The notes under the pieces: model-generated | The model's input: the letters and a program-made list of their open reading frames with translations, nothing else | What the model was told of the DNA's origin: nothing | Database searches by the model: none | Part shown: in pieces, positions 37,590 to 47,364 of the stretch | Position numbering within the stretch: the first letter of the stretch is position 1 | Layout of the letters: every line of letters starts with the position of its first letter | From: Actinobacillus porcitonsillarum | GTDB lineage: Bacteria; Pseudomonadota; Gammaproteobacteria; Enterobacterales; Pasteurellaceae | Assembly: GCF_003101015.1 (NCBI RefSeq) | Contig: NZ_CP029206.1 | Span: forward strand, 1,437,001-1,501,000 | Length of the DNA stretch: 64,000 bases | Direction: 5' to 3' | Made by a program: the position numbers and the translations under genes

Positions 37590-37613
37590 ATTCTCCACCA
37601 AGCAGTGGAGAAT
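37590..37613 (-). other. Intercistronic hairpin between lutB and lutC
   Basis: ATTCTCCAC and GTGGAGAAT form a perfect 9-bp stem around CAAGCA. There is no strong T-run on either side, so an RNA-processing or partial-attenuation role is more likely than full termination. Confidence 0.6.
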
Positions 37614-37621
37614 ATGTTTAA

Positions 37622-39031
37622 TTATTTACGGTTAGCAAACCACTCACGGAAGCTTTCGCCTTCAGGTGTTGGCAGATCACGTGCTTTTGTCCATTCGCTT
37701 AAAGCACCCATTTGAACAGGCGCTTTACCATTCTTGATAAATTTACCCATCAATTTAGCACCAACTTTCACGCCCATATTCCATACGGCAGGGTGTGAGT
37801 TGGCAAAGGTAAAGCCTTTAATCTCTAATTGTTCAAGTTTTGGTGTTAGCCCTTGATCGACCATTTTTTCACGATGTTTGAGAATCAGCTGAGCCAGTGG
37901 AATTTTTACCGGACATACACTATTACACGCATTACATAATGAACATGCATAAGGCAATTCTTTAAATTCCTCATAGCCACCTAATAATGGCGAAATAACT
38001 GCACCAATCGGACCCGGATAGATAGAGCCATAACCATGTCCACCAATTTGGCGGTACGCTGGGCAGGTATTCAAACAAGCACCACAACGGATACAACGTA
38101 AAACTTCTTGGAATTCGCTTTCTAAAATAGCAGAACGACCATTATCCACAATAACAAGATGGAAATCTTCAGGTCCATCAACTTCGCCTTCTAAACGAGG
38201 GCCCGTTAGCCAAGTATTGTAAGCGGTTAATTTTGCACCTACCGCACTACGACATAGCATAGTGATCAATACGTCCACTTCTTTAAATGTTGGGGCTAAA
38301 CGTTCCATTCCCATCACAGCGATATGGGTTTTAGGCACTGTTGTTGCTAAACGTAAGTTACCTTCATTTGTGACCAAACAAACAGAACCGGTTTCAGGTA
38401 CAGCAAAGTTACAGCCTGAAATACCGATATCTGCTTCTAAGAAGTCTTTACGCAATACTTGGCGAATAAAGGCGTTCATCTCTTCCGGTTGTTCAGAACC
38501 TTCATAGCCTAATACTTCGTGAAGTTCTTTACGGATACGATGACGATCTTTATGAATTGCCGGCACAACAATATGCGAAGGTTTATCGCCTACGATTTGT
38601 AAGAGATATTCCCCTAAATCGGTTTCAACCACTTTCATGCCTTCTGCTTCTAGCACGTGGTTCAAACCAATCTCTTCCGTTACCATGGATTTTGATTTCA
38701 CGATGGTTTTGGCTTTTTTCTCAAGAGCAACTTTACGAATATAAGCGGTCGCTTCTTCGGCAGTTTCTGCAAAAAAGACGTGCCCACCGTTTTGTGTCAC
38801 TTTTTCACTTAATTGGTAAAGATACGCATCTAAATTGGCTAAAACGTGGTTACGGAATTGTTTTGAAAGATCTCGCCATTCTTCCCAGTTGCCTAATTCA
38901 TCAACCATTTTTTGGCGGTTAGCCCCGATAGTTTCTTGCGCCTTAACCACCGCTTTGCGCATAATTTCGTTGTGTACTTGTTGTTCTACACGTTGTTTAA
39001 AGGGGAGCGTGCTAGTTTGTAAATGAGACAT
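37622..39031 (-). CDS. lutB: Lactate utilization iron-sulfur protein B
   Basis: The iron-sulfur subunit of LutABC. The 469 residues combine an N-terminal LUD domain (ISGCNFAVPETGSVCLVTNEGN) with two [4Fe-4S] motifs, CIRCGACLNTCP and CSLCNACNSVCP (about 305-370). Electron flow is probably lactate to the cysteine-rich domains of LutA and then the quinone pool. It sits one base downstream of lutA, so the two are translationally linked. Confidence 0.94.
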   Translation of the reverse strand: MSHLQTSTLPFKQRVEQQVHNEIMRKAVVKAQETIGANRQKMVDELGNWEEWRDLSKQFRNHVLANLDAYLYQLSEKVTQNGGHVFFAETAEEATAYIRKVALEKKAKTIVKSKSMVTEEIGLNHVLEAEGMKVVETDLGEYLLQIVGDKPSHIVVPAIHKDRHRIRKELHEVLGYEGSEQPEEMNAFIRQVLRKDFLEADIGISGCNFAVPETGSVCLVTNEGNLRLATTVPKTHIAVMGMERLAPTFKEVDVLITMLCRSAVGAKLTAYNTWLTGPRLEGEVDGPEDFHLVIVDNGRSAILESEFQEVLRCIRCGACLNTCPAYRQIGGHGYGSIYPGPIGAVISPLLGGYEEFKELPYACSLCNACNSVCPVKIPLAQLILKHREKMVDQGLTPKLEQLEIKGFTFANSHPAVWNMGVKVGAKLMGKFIKNGKAPVQMGALSEWTKARDLPTPEGESFREWFANRK

Positions 39032-39032
39032 A

Positions 39033-39770
39033 TTAGGCTTCTCCTTCTTCTTGCATTAAAACTTCCGCAATATGCATAACTTTTACATTTTTACCTTCGC
39101 GGCTTAAGCGACCGCCAATGTTCATTAAGCAACTTACATCAGCCCCGACTAAATAATCCGGTTCTACTTCGCTAATATTTACGACTTTTTCCGTAACCAT
39201 TTCACCAGAAATTTCAGCCATTTTGACCGAGAATGTTCCCCCGAAGCCACAACAGGTTTGTTGATTGTGAATTGGTAATAATTCTAAACCTTTTACATTT
39301 TGAAGAAGTGTAAGCGGTTCATTTACAACGCCTAATTTACGGGTAAGACTACAAGAAGGGTGATAAACCGCTTTACCGTTTAAACGTGCGCCTACATTAG
39401 TAATTTTAAGTACGTTCACAATAAAATCGGTTAAATCGTGAAATCTTGCCGCCACTTTTTCCGCACGTTTAGCCCATTCACTTTCGCCAAAACGGTTAAA
39501 GTATTCAGGGTAATTTTTAATTGCATATACACAAGAACCCGCTGGTGCAACGATAGGATAGTCATTAACCTCAAAGGTTTCGACAAGGCTTTTCATTCCT
39601 GCGAGTGCTTGTTTGGTGTAGCCACTGTTAATGGCAGGTTGGCCGCAGCAACCTTGTTTTTCAAGGAAAACAACATTACAGCCTAGTTTTTCAAGTAATA
39701 AAACACTGTTTTTTGCGACACCGGCTTTTACCACATCAGCAATACAGGTTACATAAAAATTTACATTCAT
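39033..39770 (-). CDS. lutA: Lactate utilization protein A (CCG domain)
   Basis: 245 residues with the duplicated CCG domain of the YkgE/LutA and GlpC/HdrB families: GCCGQPAINSGY in the first half and CCGFGGTFSVKMAEISGEM in the second. Each supplies cysteines for an iron-sulfur cluster. Together with LutB and LutC it converts L-lactate to pyruvate without an FMN-type lactate dehydrogenase. The gene lies between lldP and lutB on the same strand. Confidence 0.94.
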   Translation of the reverse strand: MNVNFYVTCIADVVKAGVAKNSVLLLEKLGCNVVFLEKQGCCGQPAINSGYTKQALAGMKSLVETFEVNDYPIVAPAGSCVYAIKNYPEYFNRFGESEWAKRAEKVAARFHDLTDFIVNVLKITNVGARLNGKAVYHPSCSLTRKLGVVNEPLTLLQNVKGLELLPIHNQQTCCGFGGTFSVKMAEISGEMVTEKVVNISEVEPDYLVGADVSCLMNIGGRLSREGKNVKVMHIAEVLMQEEGEA

Positions 39771-39951
39771 TTGAGTGTTCCCACTTTTAAATAAGAATAA
39801 GAAAAAATCGTATTTATTTAGCCAGATAGAAGAAAAGGAAGTATTGGCTACTTCCTTTTTATTTAAGTGGTAAATGCTTGATTATATTTAACCGCTTGTA
39901 TGGTCTATTTTACCATAGCTTAGGTTATTTGGATTTACCACTTTATTGTTA

Positions 39952-41559
39952 CTATACGTTGAAGAACATTGGGATTATGGTTAATGCAACGATAGCTGCA
40001 ATAATGCCATAAATCATCATTGGTACAACGGTTTTCTTGATAATCGCACCCTCTTGGTTTTGAATGTTCAACACAGAGTTTACCGCAACGATATTGTTGA
40101 TACACACCATGTTACCCATTGCACCACCTACAGATTGTAATGCAAGAATCAATGAGGTTGATAAGCCGGTAATTTCCGCTGTTGATAATTGAACACTACC
40201 AAAAGTTAAGTTAGATACCGTGTTAGAACCTGAGAAGAACGCACCTACTGCACCTAAATAAGAAGCAAAGATTGTCCAATATTCGCCGGTTGCTTCTGCA
40301 AAGCTCTTACCAATGATTTTTACCATTGAACCGTCGCCACCTACTAACATTAAGTTTACCATGATTAACGCACCGATAAGGGCGATAAATGGGTTACGGA
40401 CTTGTTTGAGGCTGGTTGCAAAAATATCTTTTACATTGCTTGCTGATACAGAGAACAGTGGAATTGCGATTAAAACGGTAACCACGAATGGAATTAACGC
40501 TGGTACATAAAGCAATTTATAACCGGCATTCATGCCTGTACCAAAAATATTTTTTAAGCTAAAGATTAGACCTTCACTGATTTCAAATTGACCTAATGAG
40601 CCTAATTGCGTTGATACCCAAGTTGTTGCGTTGTTCATCATTGCTTTAAATGGTAGCTGTTGTACACGAGTTACAATTAAGAACGCAATGAGTAAACCGG
40701 TTGGTAATAATGCTTTTGCAACTTCTTTGGTTGTAACAGAAGTATTGTCTAGGGTGTTTTCTACTTTTGCTAAACCTACGCCTTTGTTTGCCAAGAAAAT
40801 AGAGACAAACATACCAATTGCACCACCCACTAATGACGGGAATTCATAGTTTACTTGAGCAAGTAAGAAGTAAGGTACAACGCAAGCGAAGATGCTTAAA
40901 TAGATAAAGACGATATTTTGGCGAATTTCTTTCCAAGTAACAATGAAGCTTAGTGCCATTACCGGAATAACTAATGCTGCAAATGCGTGAATGGTTGCTG
41001 TCATTGAACCAATTTCAAGGATTTTATCTTCACCCAAATTTAATGGACCGAAACCGAACCAAGTTGGAGTACCTACCGCGCCGAAAGAAACCGGTACAGA
41101 GTTCATAATCAAGGCTAATACCGCCACTTTAATCGGGTTAAAACCTAAACCGACAAGAATAGGTGCCGCAATTGCTGCTGGTGTACCAAAACCACTCGCA
41201 CCTTCAATCATAAAGGCAAATGCCCAACCGATGATCATCAACTGAGCAACCGGATTTGGGTTAATGTTACCCAACCATTTACGTAACGTATTTGTTACAC
41301 CGGAAGTTTCTGAGAAACGGTTAAATAAAATCGCACCGAAGATAACAGTAATTGGCGTTAACACATCTACAACTGCAGAAGCAATTTTTGCGCTAATTAC
41401 AGTAATGTCTGTTGCAAAGAATAATAAATGAATAATCAATACCACTGCTGCAATCCAAGGAAGAGCAACATAAGAAGGTAATGCATTGCGTTTTACCATT
41501 AAATAAATGAGTAAAACAATTGGAAAGATACTAAGAAAGAGAGCCATAGGGTTCACCAT
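39952..41559 (-). CDS. lldP: L-lactate permease
   Basis: A 535-residue polytopic inner-membrane transporter of the LctP family, with about 12-14 hydrophobic helices over the whole length. Family blocks are EGASGFGTPAAIAAPIL, VGTPTWFGFGPLN, GAVGAFFSGSNTVSNLTFG and LQSVGGAMGNMVCINNIVAV. It is the first gene of the lactate cluster, supplying substrate for LutABC. The start could be the ATG at 41559 or at 41547; neither has a strong ribosome-binding site. A CRP site lies about 100 bp upstream, consistent with catabolite control. Confidence 0.94.
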   Translation of the reverse strand: MVNPMALFLSIFPIVLLIYLMVKRNALPSYVALPWIAAVVLIIHLLFFATDITVISAKIASAVVDVLTPITVIFGAILFNRFSETSGVTNTLRKWLGNINPNPVAQLMIIGWAFAFMIEGASGFGTPAAIAAPILVGLGFNPIKVAVLALIMNSVPVSFGAVGTPTWFGFGPLNLGEDKILEIGSMTATIHAFAALVIPVMALSFIVTWKEIRQNIVFIYLSIFACVVPYFLLAQVNYEFPSLVGGAIGMFVSIFLANKGVGLAKVENTLDNTSVTTKEVAKALLPTGLLIAFLIVTRVQQLPFKAMMNNATTWVSTQLGSLGQFEISEGLIFSLKNIFGTGMNAGYKLLYVPALIPFVVTVLIAIPLFSVSASNVKDIFATSLKQVRNPFIALIGALIMVNLMLVGGDGSMVKIIGKSFAEATGEYWTIFASYLGAVGAFFSGSNTVSNLTFGSVQLSTAEITGLSTSLILALQSVGGAMGNMVCINNIVAVNSVLNIQNQEGAIIKKTVVPMMIYGIIAAIVALTIIPMFFNV

Positions 41560-41650
41560 TAAAAATTAAAATCACTTCTTTGATAGCGAGAGCTAATCAT
41601 CGCAAATTGTAAACAAGTTATTAAAGAAAGAAAGCATAATGTTAAAGAAT

Positions 41651-41666
41651 TGTGATGTAGATCACG
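41651..41666. promoter_or_regulatory. CRP binding site upstream of lldP
   Basis: TGTGATGTAGATCACG matches the CRP consensus at all but the last half-site base. It lies about 92-107 bp upstream of the lldP start on the minus strand and is the only clear operator in the interval. Confidence 0.7.
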
Positions 41667-41739
41667 AAAAAATAAGTAAATTGTTTAAAAATTAAGTTAA
41701 GAAAATGTAACTTAATTATAAATAGGTAGGTGAATATAG

Positions 41740-41886
41740 CTCTATTATGAGTCTAATAACCAGCTTTGTTTAAGCCCACAATGTGGATTTGCTTCAACGG
41801 AAGAAGGGAATATCTTGACGGAAGAACAACAATGGGCGAAACTGGCATTTATTCGTGATATTGTTGAAGAAGTTTGGGGAAAATAA
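41740..41886 (+). pseudogene. C-terminal fragment of a cobalamin-independent methionine-synthase-family gene
   Basis: The frame ending at TAA 41884-41886 translates to LSPQCGFASTEEGNILTEEQ followed by QWAKLAFIRDIVEEVWGK. This is the extreme C-terminus of the Meth_synt_2 (YxjG/YxjH-like) family, including the zinc-ligand Cys in PQCGFAS. An in-frame TAG lies just upstream and no start or body remains. About 45 codons survive between lldP and hemW. Confidence 0.72.
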
Positions 41887-41901
41887 CCCACTTTGCTTTA
41901 A

Positions 41902-41922
41902 GGCGCACAGTTTGTGCGTCTT
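41902..41922 (+). terminator. Stem-loop after the methionine-synthase fragment
   Basis: GGCGCACA pairs with TGTGCGTC (one G-T) and a T-rich stretch follows. It is probably the leftover terminator of the lost gene. Confidence 0.5.
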
Positions 41923-41945
41923 TCCATTTTTAGAAAAGGTATGGA

Positions 41946-43103
41946 ATGAATTTAACTCTCCCTCCACTCAGTTTATATATTCATATTCCTTGGTGCGTTC
42001 AAAAATGCCCCTATTGTGATTTCAACTCACACGCTCAAAAAGGTGTCATTCCCGAAAAGGAGTATATTCAGCACTTACTTGCAGATTTATCGCAAGATTT
42101 AACCGCTTACAAAACGGCAATTGGCGAAAGAAAAATCCATTCTATTTTTATTGGTGGCGGCACGCCAAGCCTTTTTTCCGCAGAGGGAATTCAATACCTA
42201 TTAGCGGAAATTCAAAAAAGAATTGCTTTTGAAGATCAAATCGAAATCACATTAGAAGCAAACCCAGGAACGGCTGAAGCCGAGCGCTTTTTAGGTTATG
42301 TTCAAGGGGGGGTTAATCGTATTTCAATGGGAATTCAGAGTTTTGAACCGGAAAAATTGTTGAAATTAGGGCGAATTCACAACCGAGAAGAGGCGATACA
42401 AGCGGTCGAATTTGCTAAAAATGCCGCAAGTTTGGGGCTGCGGAGTTTTAATTTAGATTTGATGCACGGTTTGCCTAATCAATCGGTTTCGCAAGCACTC
42501 TCTGATTTAAAACAGGCAATAGCGCTAAATCCACCGCATCTTTCTTGGTACCAACTGACTATTGAACCTAACACTATGTTTTATTATCGCCAGCCAACCC
42601 TGCCGGACGATGATGAATTATGGGATATTTTTGAGCAAGGTCATCAGCTTTTAACTTCGGCTGGCTATGAACAGTATGAAACATCAGCCTATGCGAAAAA
42701 AGGTTACCAATGTCAGCATAATTTAAATTATTGGCGATTTGGTGATTATCTTGCCATTGGCTGTGGAGCGCACGGGAAAATCACGTATCCGACCGGCGAG
42801 ATTTATCGTTTCAGCAAGACGAAGCACCCTAAAGGGTATATGCGAGGAGAGTACCGCTATTCTCAAGAACTAATTGCTTTAGAAGATCGTCCTTTTGAGT
42901 TCTTTATGAACCGTTTTCGCTTACTCGAAGCAACGCCTAAAACGGATTTTGAACAACTTACGGGGCTCACGCTTAAATCTATTGAGCCGATAATTGCTCA
43001 AGCAATTGAGAAAAATTACCTCACAGAAACGACACAGTACTGGCAAATTACGCAACACGGTAAACTCTTTCTTAATGAGTTATTAGAAGGGTTCTTGGTT
43101 TAA
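41946..43103 (+). CDS. hemW: Radical SAM heme chaperone HemW
   Basis: A HemN-like radical SAM protein that delivers heme, long annotated as an oxygen-independent coproporphyrinogen oxidase. Its 385 residues begin with the radical SAM cluster motif in IHIPWCVQKCPYCDFNSH (CxxxCxxC), followed by IFIGGGTPSLF, EANPGT, RISMGIQSF and DLMHGLPNQ. The HemW C-terminal domain follows. It lacks the N-terminal extension of true HemN, which supports HemW. AAGG precedes the start. Confidence 0.92.
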   Translation: MNLTLPPLSLYIHIPWCVQKCPYCDFNSHAQKGVIPEKEYIQHLLADLSQDLTAYKTAIGERKIHSIFIGGGTPSLFSAEGIQYLLAEIQKRIAFEDQIEITLEANPGTAEAERFLGYVQGGVNRISMGIQSFEPEKLLKLGRIHNREEAIQAVEFAKNAASLGLRSFNLDLMHGLPNQSVSQALSDLKQAIALNPPHLSWYQLTIEPNTMFYYRQPTLPDDDELWDIFEQGHQLLTSAGYEQYETSAYAKKGYQCQHNLNYWRFGDYLAIGCGAHGKITYPTGEIYRFSKTKHPKGYMRGEYRYSQELIALEDRPFEFFMNRFRLLEATPKTDFEQLTGLTLKSIEPIIAQAIEKNYLTETTQYWQITQHGKLFLNELLEGFLV

Positions 43104-43128
43104 ATTGCAAAAAAACATAAGAAAACGA

Positions 43129-43164
43129 CCGCTTGTGTAGTAATATACAAGCGGTTGTTTTTAT
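43129..43164 (+). terminator. hemW terminator made of inverted uptake signals
   Basis: ACCGCTTGT (43129-43137) and ACAAGCGGT (43148-43156) are exact inverse complements around a 10-nt loop, followed by TTGTTTTT. This is the classic Pasteurellaceae arrangement in which paired uptake signals act as a terminator. Confidence 0.85.
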
Positions 43165-43177
43165 TTGAGAGATAAAT

Positions 43178-43648
43178 ATGAATACATTAAAAGCTGGCGA
43201 TAAAGCTCCTCAATTTACCTTATTGGATCAACACGAAAATTCTGTTTCATTAAATCAGTTTACAGGAAAAAAAGTGCTGGTTTATTTTTATCCTAAAGCA
43301 TTAACTCCAGGCTGTACAACACAGGCTTGTGGTTTGCGAGACAGCAAAAGTGAGCTGGATGAACTCAATGTGGTGGTATTAGGCATTAGCCCGGATTTAC
43401 CGAAAAAGTTAGCTCAATTTGAAGAGAAAAAAGCATTAAATTTTACCCTTCTTTCTGATCCTGAACATCAAGTTGCAGAGGCTTTTGGCGTTTGGGGCGA
43501 AAAGAAATTTATGGGTAAAACCTATGATGGTATTCATCGTATCAGCTTTCTGATTAACGAAGCTGGTGTTATCGAAGCGGTATTCGACAAATTCAAAACA
43601 TCGGAACATCATCAAATGGTGGTAGATTTTGTGAAGGGGCTAAAATAA
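43178..43648 (+). CDS. bcp: Thioredoxin-dependent thiol peroxidase (Bcp/PrxQ)
   Basis: It reduces peroxides using thioredoxin, in the cytosol. The 156 residues have the Bcp peroxidatic cysteine motif [12 protein letters not shown] (about 46-57, peroxidatic and nearby resolving cysteines) and the thioredoxin-fold strands [14 protein letters not shown] and [19 protein letters not shown]. Its stop overlaps the gmhB start by one base (TAATG), so bcp-gmhB are translationally coupled. Confidence 0.93.
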   Translation: MNTLKAGDKAPQFTLLDQHENSVSLNQFTGKKVLVYFYPKALTPGCTTQACGLRDSKSELDELNVVVLGISPDLPKKLAQFEEKKALNFTLLSDPEHQVAEAFGVWGEKKFMGKTYDGIHRISFLINEAGVIEAVFDKFKTSEHHQMVVDFVKGLK

Positions 43649-44196
43649 TGGCAAATAAAGCGATTTTTTTAGATCGTGATGGTACGATCAACATTGATCA
43701 CGGCTATGTGCATAAAATTGATGATTTCCAGTTTATTGAAGGCGTAGGGAAAGCACTAAAACAGTTGCAAGACAAGGGCTATTTATTGGTTATTGTCACA
43801 AACCAATCAGGGATCGCCCGAGGCTATTTTTCTGAAGAGCAATTTCATCAATTAACGGAATGGATGGATTGGTCGCTTGATGAAGATTACGGTGTGGTAT
43901 TAGATGGCATTTATTATTGCCCTCATCATCCGGAAGGGAAAGGCGAATATCGAGAAGTATGCGACTGCCGTAAGCCAAATGCGGGTATGTTTTTACAAGC
44001 GATCAAAGATTTAAATATTGATCCAGCAAAATCTTATATGGTGGGCGATAAATTAGAGGATTTGTTGGCGGCGGAAGCTGCCGGCGTGAAGACGAAAGTG
44101 TTAGTCCACACGGGTAAAGCCGTTACCGAAGAAGGAAAGGCAAAAGCAGATCTTGTGCTAGACAGCCTAGTGGATTTAGTGAGATATGTTAAATAG
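43648..44196 (+). CDS. gmhB: D-glycero-beta-D-manno-heptose 1,7-bisphosphate 7-phosphatase
   Basis: A HAD phosphatase in ADP-heptose synthesis for the LPS inner core. The 182 residues show HAD motif [13 protein letters not shown], motif [14 protein letters not shown], the GmhB zinc loop ([20 protein letters not shown], four Cys/His ligands) and motif [19 protein letters not shown]. These distinguish it from histidinol phosphatases. Confidence 0.94.
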   Translation: MANKAIFLDRDGTINIDHGYVHKIDDFQFIEGVGKALKQLQDKGYLLVIVTNQSGIARGYFSEEQFHQLTEWMDWSLDEDYGVVLDGIYYCPHHPEGKGEYREVCDCRKPNAGMFLQAIKDLNIDPAKSYMVGDKLEDLLAAEAAGVKTKVLVHTGKAVTEEGKAKADLVLDSLVDLVRYVK

Positions 44197-44204
44197 AGAG
44201 AACC

Positions 44205-45044
44205 ATGAATTATAATGATAAATCGCTTTCTGCTTTAAAACTTGGGCAGAAAACCGAATATAAAAGTGAATATGATCCTAATTTATTACAGCCGGTACCT
44301 CGCAAATTAAATCGTGATGGATTAGGTATTACCGATGTTCAGCCATTTAATCAAGGGGCGGATATTTGGACTTGCTATGAACTTTCTTGGCTTAACCTTA
44401 ATGGATTGCCACAAGTGGCGATTGCAGATGTTGCGGTGGATTTTCAAAGCGAAAATTTGATTGAGTCGAAAAGTTTTAAGCTCTATTTAAACAGCTTTAA
44501 CCAAAGTAAATTCGACTCATTTGAGCAAGTCGAGCAAGTGTTAGTGCAAGATTTGAGCCGTTGTGCAAGCGGTCAAGTTTCTGTAAAAGTTCGCAAATTA
44601 TCAGAATACACCCAACAGCCTATCGTAGATTTTGATGGCGAATGTATTGATGAACAAAATTTACAAATTGATAGCTATCAATTTTCAAATGAGCATTTAG
44701 CAGGAATTGCTGAGGGCGAAGTGGTTGATGAAACCTTAGTAAGTCATTTACTGAAATCGAACTGTTTGATTACCTCACAACCGGATTGGGGAAGTGTTCA
44801 AATTCATTATGTAGGCAAAAAATTAAATCGTGAAAAGTTATTGCGTTATCTCATTTCGTTCCGTGAACATAACGAATTCCACGAGCAATGTGTTGAGCGA
44901 ATTTTTACTGATTTAATGCAGTTTGCTCAACCGGAGAAATTGACTGTTTATGCTCGTTATACTCGCCGAGGCGGTTTAGATATCAATCCGTTCCGTTCTA
45001 ATTTTGAGCCTTTGCCGAAGAATTTAAGAATGGCTCGTCAATAA
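44205..45044 (+). CDS. queF: NADPH-dependent 7-cyano-7-deazaguanine reductase QueF
   Basis: It reduces preQ0 to preQ1 in queuosine synthesis. At 279 residues it is the long, two-domain (type II) QueF. The family motif around [17 protein letters not shown] is visible. The catalytic region with Cys ([17 protein letters not shown]) and [13 protein letters not shown] in the second half are also present. It follows gmhB by 8 bp and ends with a strong terminator. Confidence 0.94.
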   Translation: MNYNDKSLSALKLGQKTEYKSEYDPNLLQPVPRKLNRDGLGITDVQPFNQGADIWTCYELSWLNLNGLPQVAIADVAVDFQSENLIESKSFKLYLNSFNQSKFDSFEQVEQVLVQDLSRCASGQVSVKVRKLSEYTQQPIVDFDGECIDEQNLQIDSYQFSNEHLAGIAEGEVVDETLVSHLLKSNCLITSQPDWGSVQIHYVGKKLNREKLLRYLISFREHNEFHEQCVERIFTDLMQFAQPEKLTVYARYTRRGGLDINPFRSNFEPLPKNLRMARQ

Positions 45045-45066
45045 AAGCAGGCATCACAAATAAAAG

Positions 45067-45104
45067 AAAAGAGTTAATTTCGATTTGAAATTAACTCTTT
45101 TTTG
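45067..45104. terminator. Bidirectional terminator between queF and ushA
   Basis: AAAAGAGTTAATTTC and GAAATTAACTCTTTT form a perfect 15-bp stem around GATTT with T and A runs on both sides. Confidence 0.92.
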
Positions 45105-45119
45105 TTTATATGAGGTTAC

Positions 45120-46763
45120 TTATTTGAAAATCACATCATTTTTCGGATCATAATCTGACGCTTTTAATACTTTTTTCTCTTCAAAGAATTTTTTAAGCAT
45201 TTCAGCATCAATGAAACCTGTGTTTACATAGGTTGGGTGATTTTTCATGATTGGGTATCCATCTCCACCGGCTGTTAAGTAATCAGGAATTGAGATTTTA
45301 TAAGTTTTATTCATATCTAATGGCTGACCTCCAATTTTGACATCAGAGATCGTTTTTGCTGTGCGATCTACAACCATTGAGATATTCGCAAACTGAGGAT
45401 AACCGCCAGTATCGGTTTCTTTTAAGGCTACTGTAGTTAAGAAATCAACTAACTCTTTACCTTTTAGATCTAAAGTTGAAATCATATTACCAAATGGCTG
45501 AACCGTTAAAATGTTTTTATAGGTAATTTCGCCTTCTGGTAAAGATGCTCGGATACCACCACCATTCATGATACCGATATCTGCTTTCACACGTTCCATT
45601 TGAGATTGTGCAATTAAGCGACCAAGGTTTGTCTGTACAAAGCGTACAGATTCACGTTTGCCGTCAAAGAAACCTTCTGTATTACCAACTTTAACGCCTA
45701 ATGTTTTATCGCCTTCGTCTTGGTATTTTTTCAATTGAGCATAGAGTGCTTCGTCTGCTTTAATTTCATTTGCGTAAAGTTTGTATTCTTTTGTGCCATC
45801 TTCTTTTTTGATGGTTTGTTTTAAGTTAATTGGAATTAACTCATATTTAACCAAAGTGGTTTTTCCGTTTTTGAATTCAAAGTCAGCACGACCAACATAT
45901 TTACCCCATTCGCCGGCTTGCATAATCCAAGAACCGTTTTGGAAATCTGGTTTACATGCCATTGTTGGTTTATATTTCTCAATAAATTGACCTTTCTCAT
46001 CAAAACAAACGGTATCATGTGTATGACCGCCGACAATTAAATCAAATGCAGCCGGTTTTAGTGTACGAGCCATGGTGACATCTCCTGGTGCGTTTGTACC
46101 GTGTTTTGCGTCTAAGTACCAACCCATATGTGTTAAGGCAATACGTACATCAGGTTTTTCTTTTTTATTGATTTGTTTTAAGACTTTATTTGCGGTTTCA
46201 ATTGGGTTTTTGAAAATAACATTTCCTGTTACATCCGGGTTACCTAGTTTTGCGGTATCTTCCGTTGTTAAACCTACAACAGCAAATTTCAAACCGCCAC
46301 GTTCTAACGTGATGTATGGTGTAACAAGCGGTTTGTTTGTACGTTTGTTATAGACGTTAGCAGAAAGTAATGGGAATTTTGCCCATTTTTCTTGCATGTC
46401 TAAAATTTGTAATGGTACATCAAACTCATGGTTACCTAAGGTCATAGCATCGTAGCCAATCGCATTTAATCCTTCAATATCAGGACGCGCATTTTGCATA
46501 TCTGATTCAGGTACACCGGTGTTAATATCGCCTGCATTTAAGACGATGACTGAACCGCCTTGTGCTTCAACTTCTTTACGAACTTGGTCAATGACCGTTT
46601 TTTGTGGCGCTAAACCATATTCACCTTTGTCATTATTCCAGAAATGACCGTGAATATCGTTCGTATGTAATACGGTAAAGTTGTAAGTTTTATCAGCTTG
46701 ATATGCCATTGCTGACGTTGAAGCTGTTAATGCTAATGCAAGGAGTGTTTTTCTAAATTTCAT
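45120..46763 (-). CDS. ushA: Periplasmic 5'-nucleotidase / UDP-sugar hydrolase (UshA-type)
   Basis: 547 residues: a signal peptide (about 1-20, ending SAMA), then a metallophosphatase domain with HTNDIHGHF, NAGDINTG, LGNHEFD, THMGWY and GGHTHDT. The C-terminal nucleotidase domain has NGGGIRASLPEGEITY and ISIPDYLTAGGDGYP. It would release nucleosides from exogenous nucleotides in the periplasm. The Pasteurellaceae NadN enzyme is related, so NAD hydrolysis is an alternative. The start at 46763 is chosen for its signal peptide and AAGG site; the longer frame overlaps dgkA. Confidence 0.87.
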   Translation of the reverse strand: MKFRKTLLALALTASTSAMAYQADKTYNFTVLHTNDIHGHFWNNDKGEYGLAPQKTVIDQVRKEVEAQGGSVIVLNAGDINTGVPESDMQNARPDIEGLNAIGYDAMTLGNHEFDVPLQILDMQEKWAKFPLLSANVYNKRTNKPLVTPYITLERGGLKFAVVGLTTEDTAKLGNPDVTGNVIFKNPIETANKVLKQINKKEKPDVRIALTHMGWYLDAKHGTNAPGDVTMARTLKPAAFDLIVGGHTHDTVCFDEKGQFIEKYKPTMACKPDFQNGSWIMQAGEWGKYVGRADFEFKNGKTTLVKYELIPINLKQTIKKEDGTKEYKLYANEIKADEALYAQLKKYQDEGDKTLGVKVGNTEGFFDGKRESVRFVQTNLGRLIAQSQMERVKADIGIMNGGGIRASLPEGEITYKNILTVQPFGNMISTLDLKGKELVDFLTTVALKETDTGGYPQFANISMVVDRTAKTISDVKIGGQPLDMNKTYKISIPDYLTAGGDGYPIMKNHPTYVNTGFIDAEMLKKFFEEKKVLKASDYDPKNDVIFK

Positions 46764-46807
46764 AATGTACCTTTTGGTTGAAAGAAAAAATAACAAGGAG
46801 AAAAAGA

Positions 46808-47170
46808 TTAGAAAAGTAAAATGAGTAGCCAAGTAATAACAAGGAGTACCATCGCCATAAATACGGCAGCGGAGCCAATATCTTTAGCTCTTCCTGAAAG
46901 CTCGTGATAATCAGAGCCAATGCGATCGACAACCGATTCAACCGCGCTATTAAGTAATTCAGCAATGAGAACTAAAAATACGCTACCGACTAAAAGGAGC
47001 TTTTCAATAACGCCATTGCCCAACCAAAATGCTAAAGGGATAAGAATAATAGAACACCAAATTTCTTGGCGGAAGGCAGCTTCGTGAATATATGCGGCTT
47101 TTAAGCCTTTTATGGAGTAACCAGCGGCTCGAATAATACGAGCAAAATCAGCTTTGTTTGCAGGTTTCAT
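46808..47170 (-). CDS. dgkA: Diacylglycerol kinase
   Basis: A small inner-membrane enzyme recycling diacylglycerol to phosphatidic acid. The 120 residues have three membrane helices and the family active-site segment AELLNSAVESVVDRIG followed by HELSGRAKDIGSAAVF. Length and topology are canonical. It lies 44 bp upstream of ushA on the same strand and may be cotranscribed with it. Confidence 0.94.
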   Translation of the reverse strand: MKPANKADFARIIRAAGYSIKGLKAAYIHEAAFRQEIWCSIILIPLAFWLGNGVIEKLLLVGSVFLVLIAELLNSAVESVVDRIGSDYHELSGRAKDIGSAAVFMAMVLLVITWLLILLF

Positions 47171-47364
47171 AGTGTTTAAAAAGAGTAGTGAATAAAACGG
47201 GCAGTATTTTAGCTTAAAGGGCGTAAGAACGGAAAGAATATGTGACTTAAAATTGCAAAAAAACGTAAAAAAGAGAAATTTGCAAAAAAAGTATAAGTTC
47301 TAATCGTTTACCTATTCCATAAAGCGCATTTTTCGGATAATCTCATAATTCTTCTTTTTCGGGG

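Noticed and set aside
46764..46832. N-terminal extension of UshA
   Set aside because: It would overlap dgkA and bury the signal peptide; the internal ATG has a ribosome-binding site and normal signal sequence.
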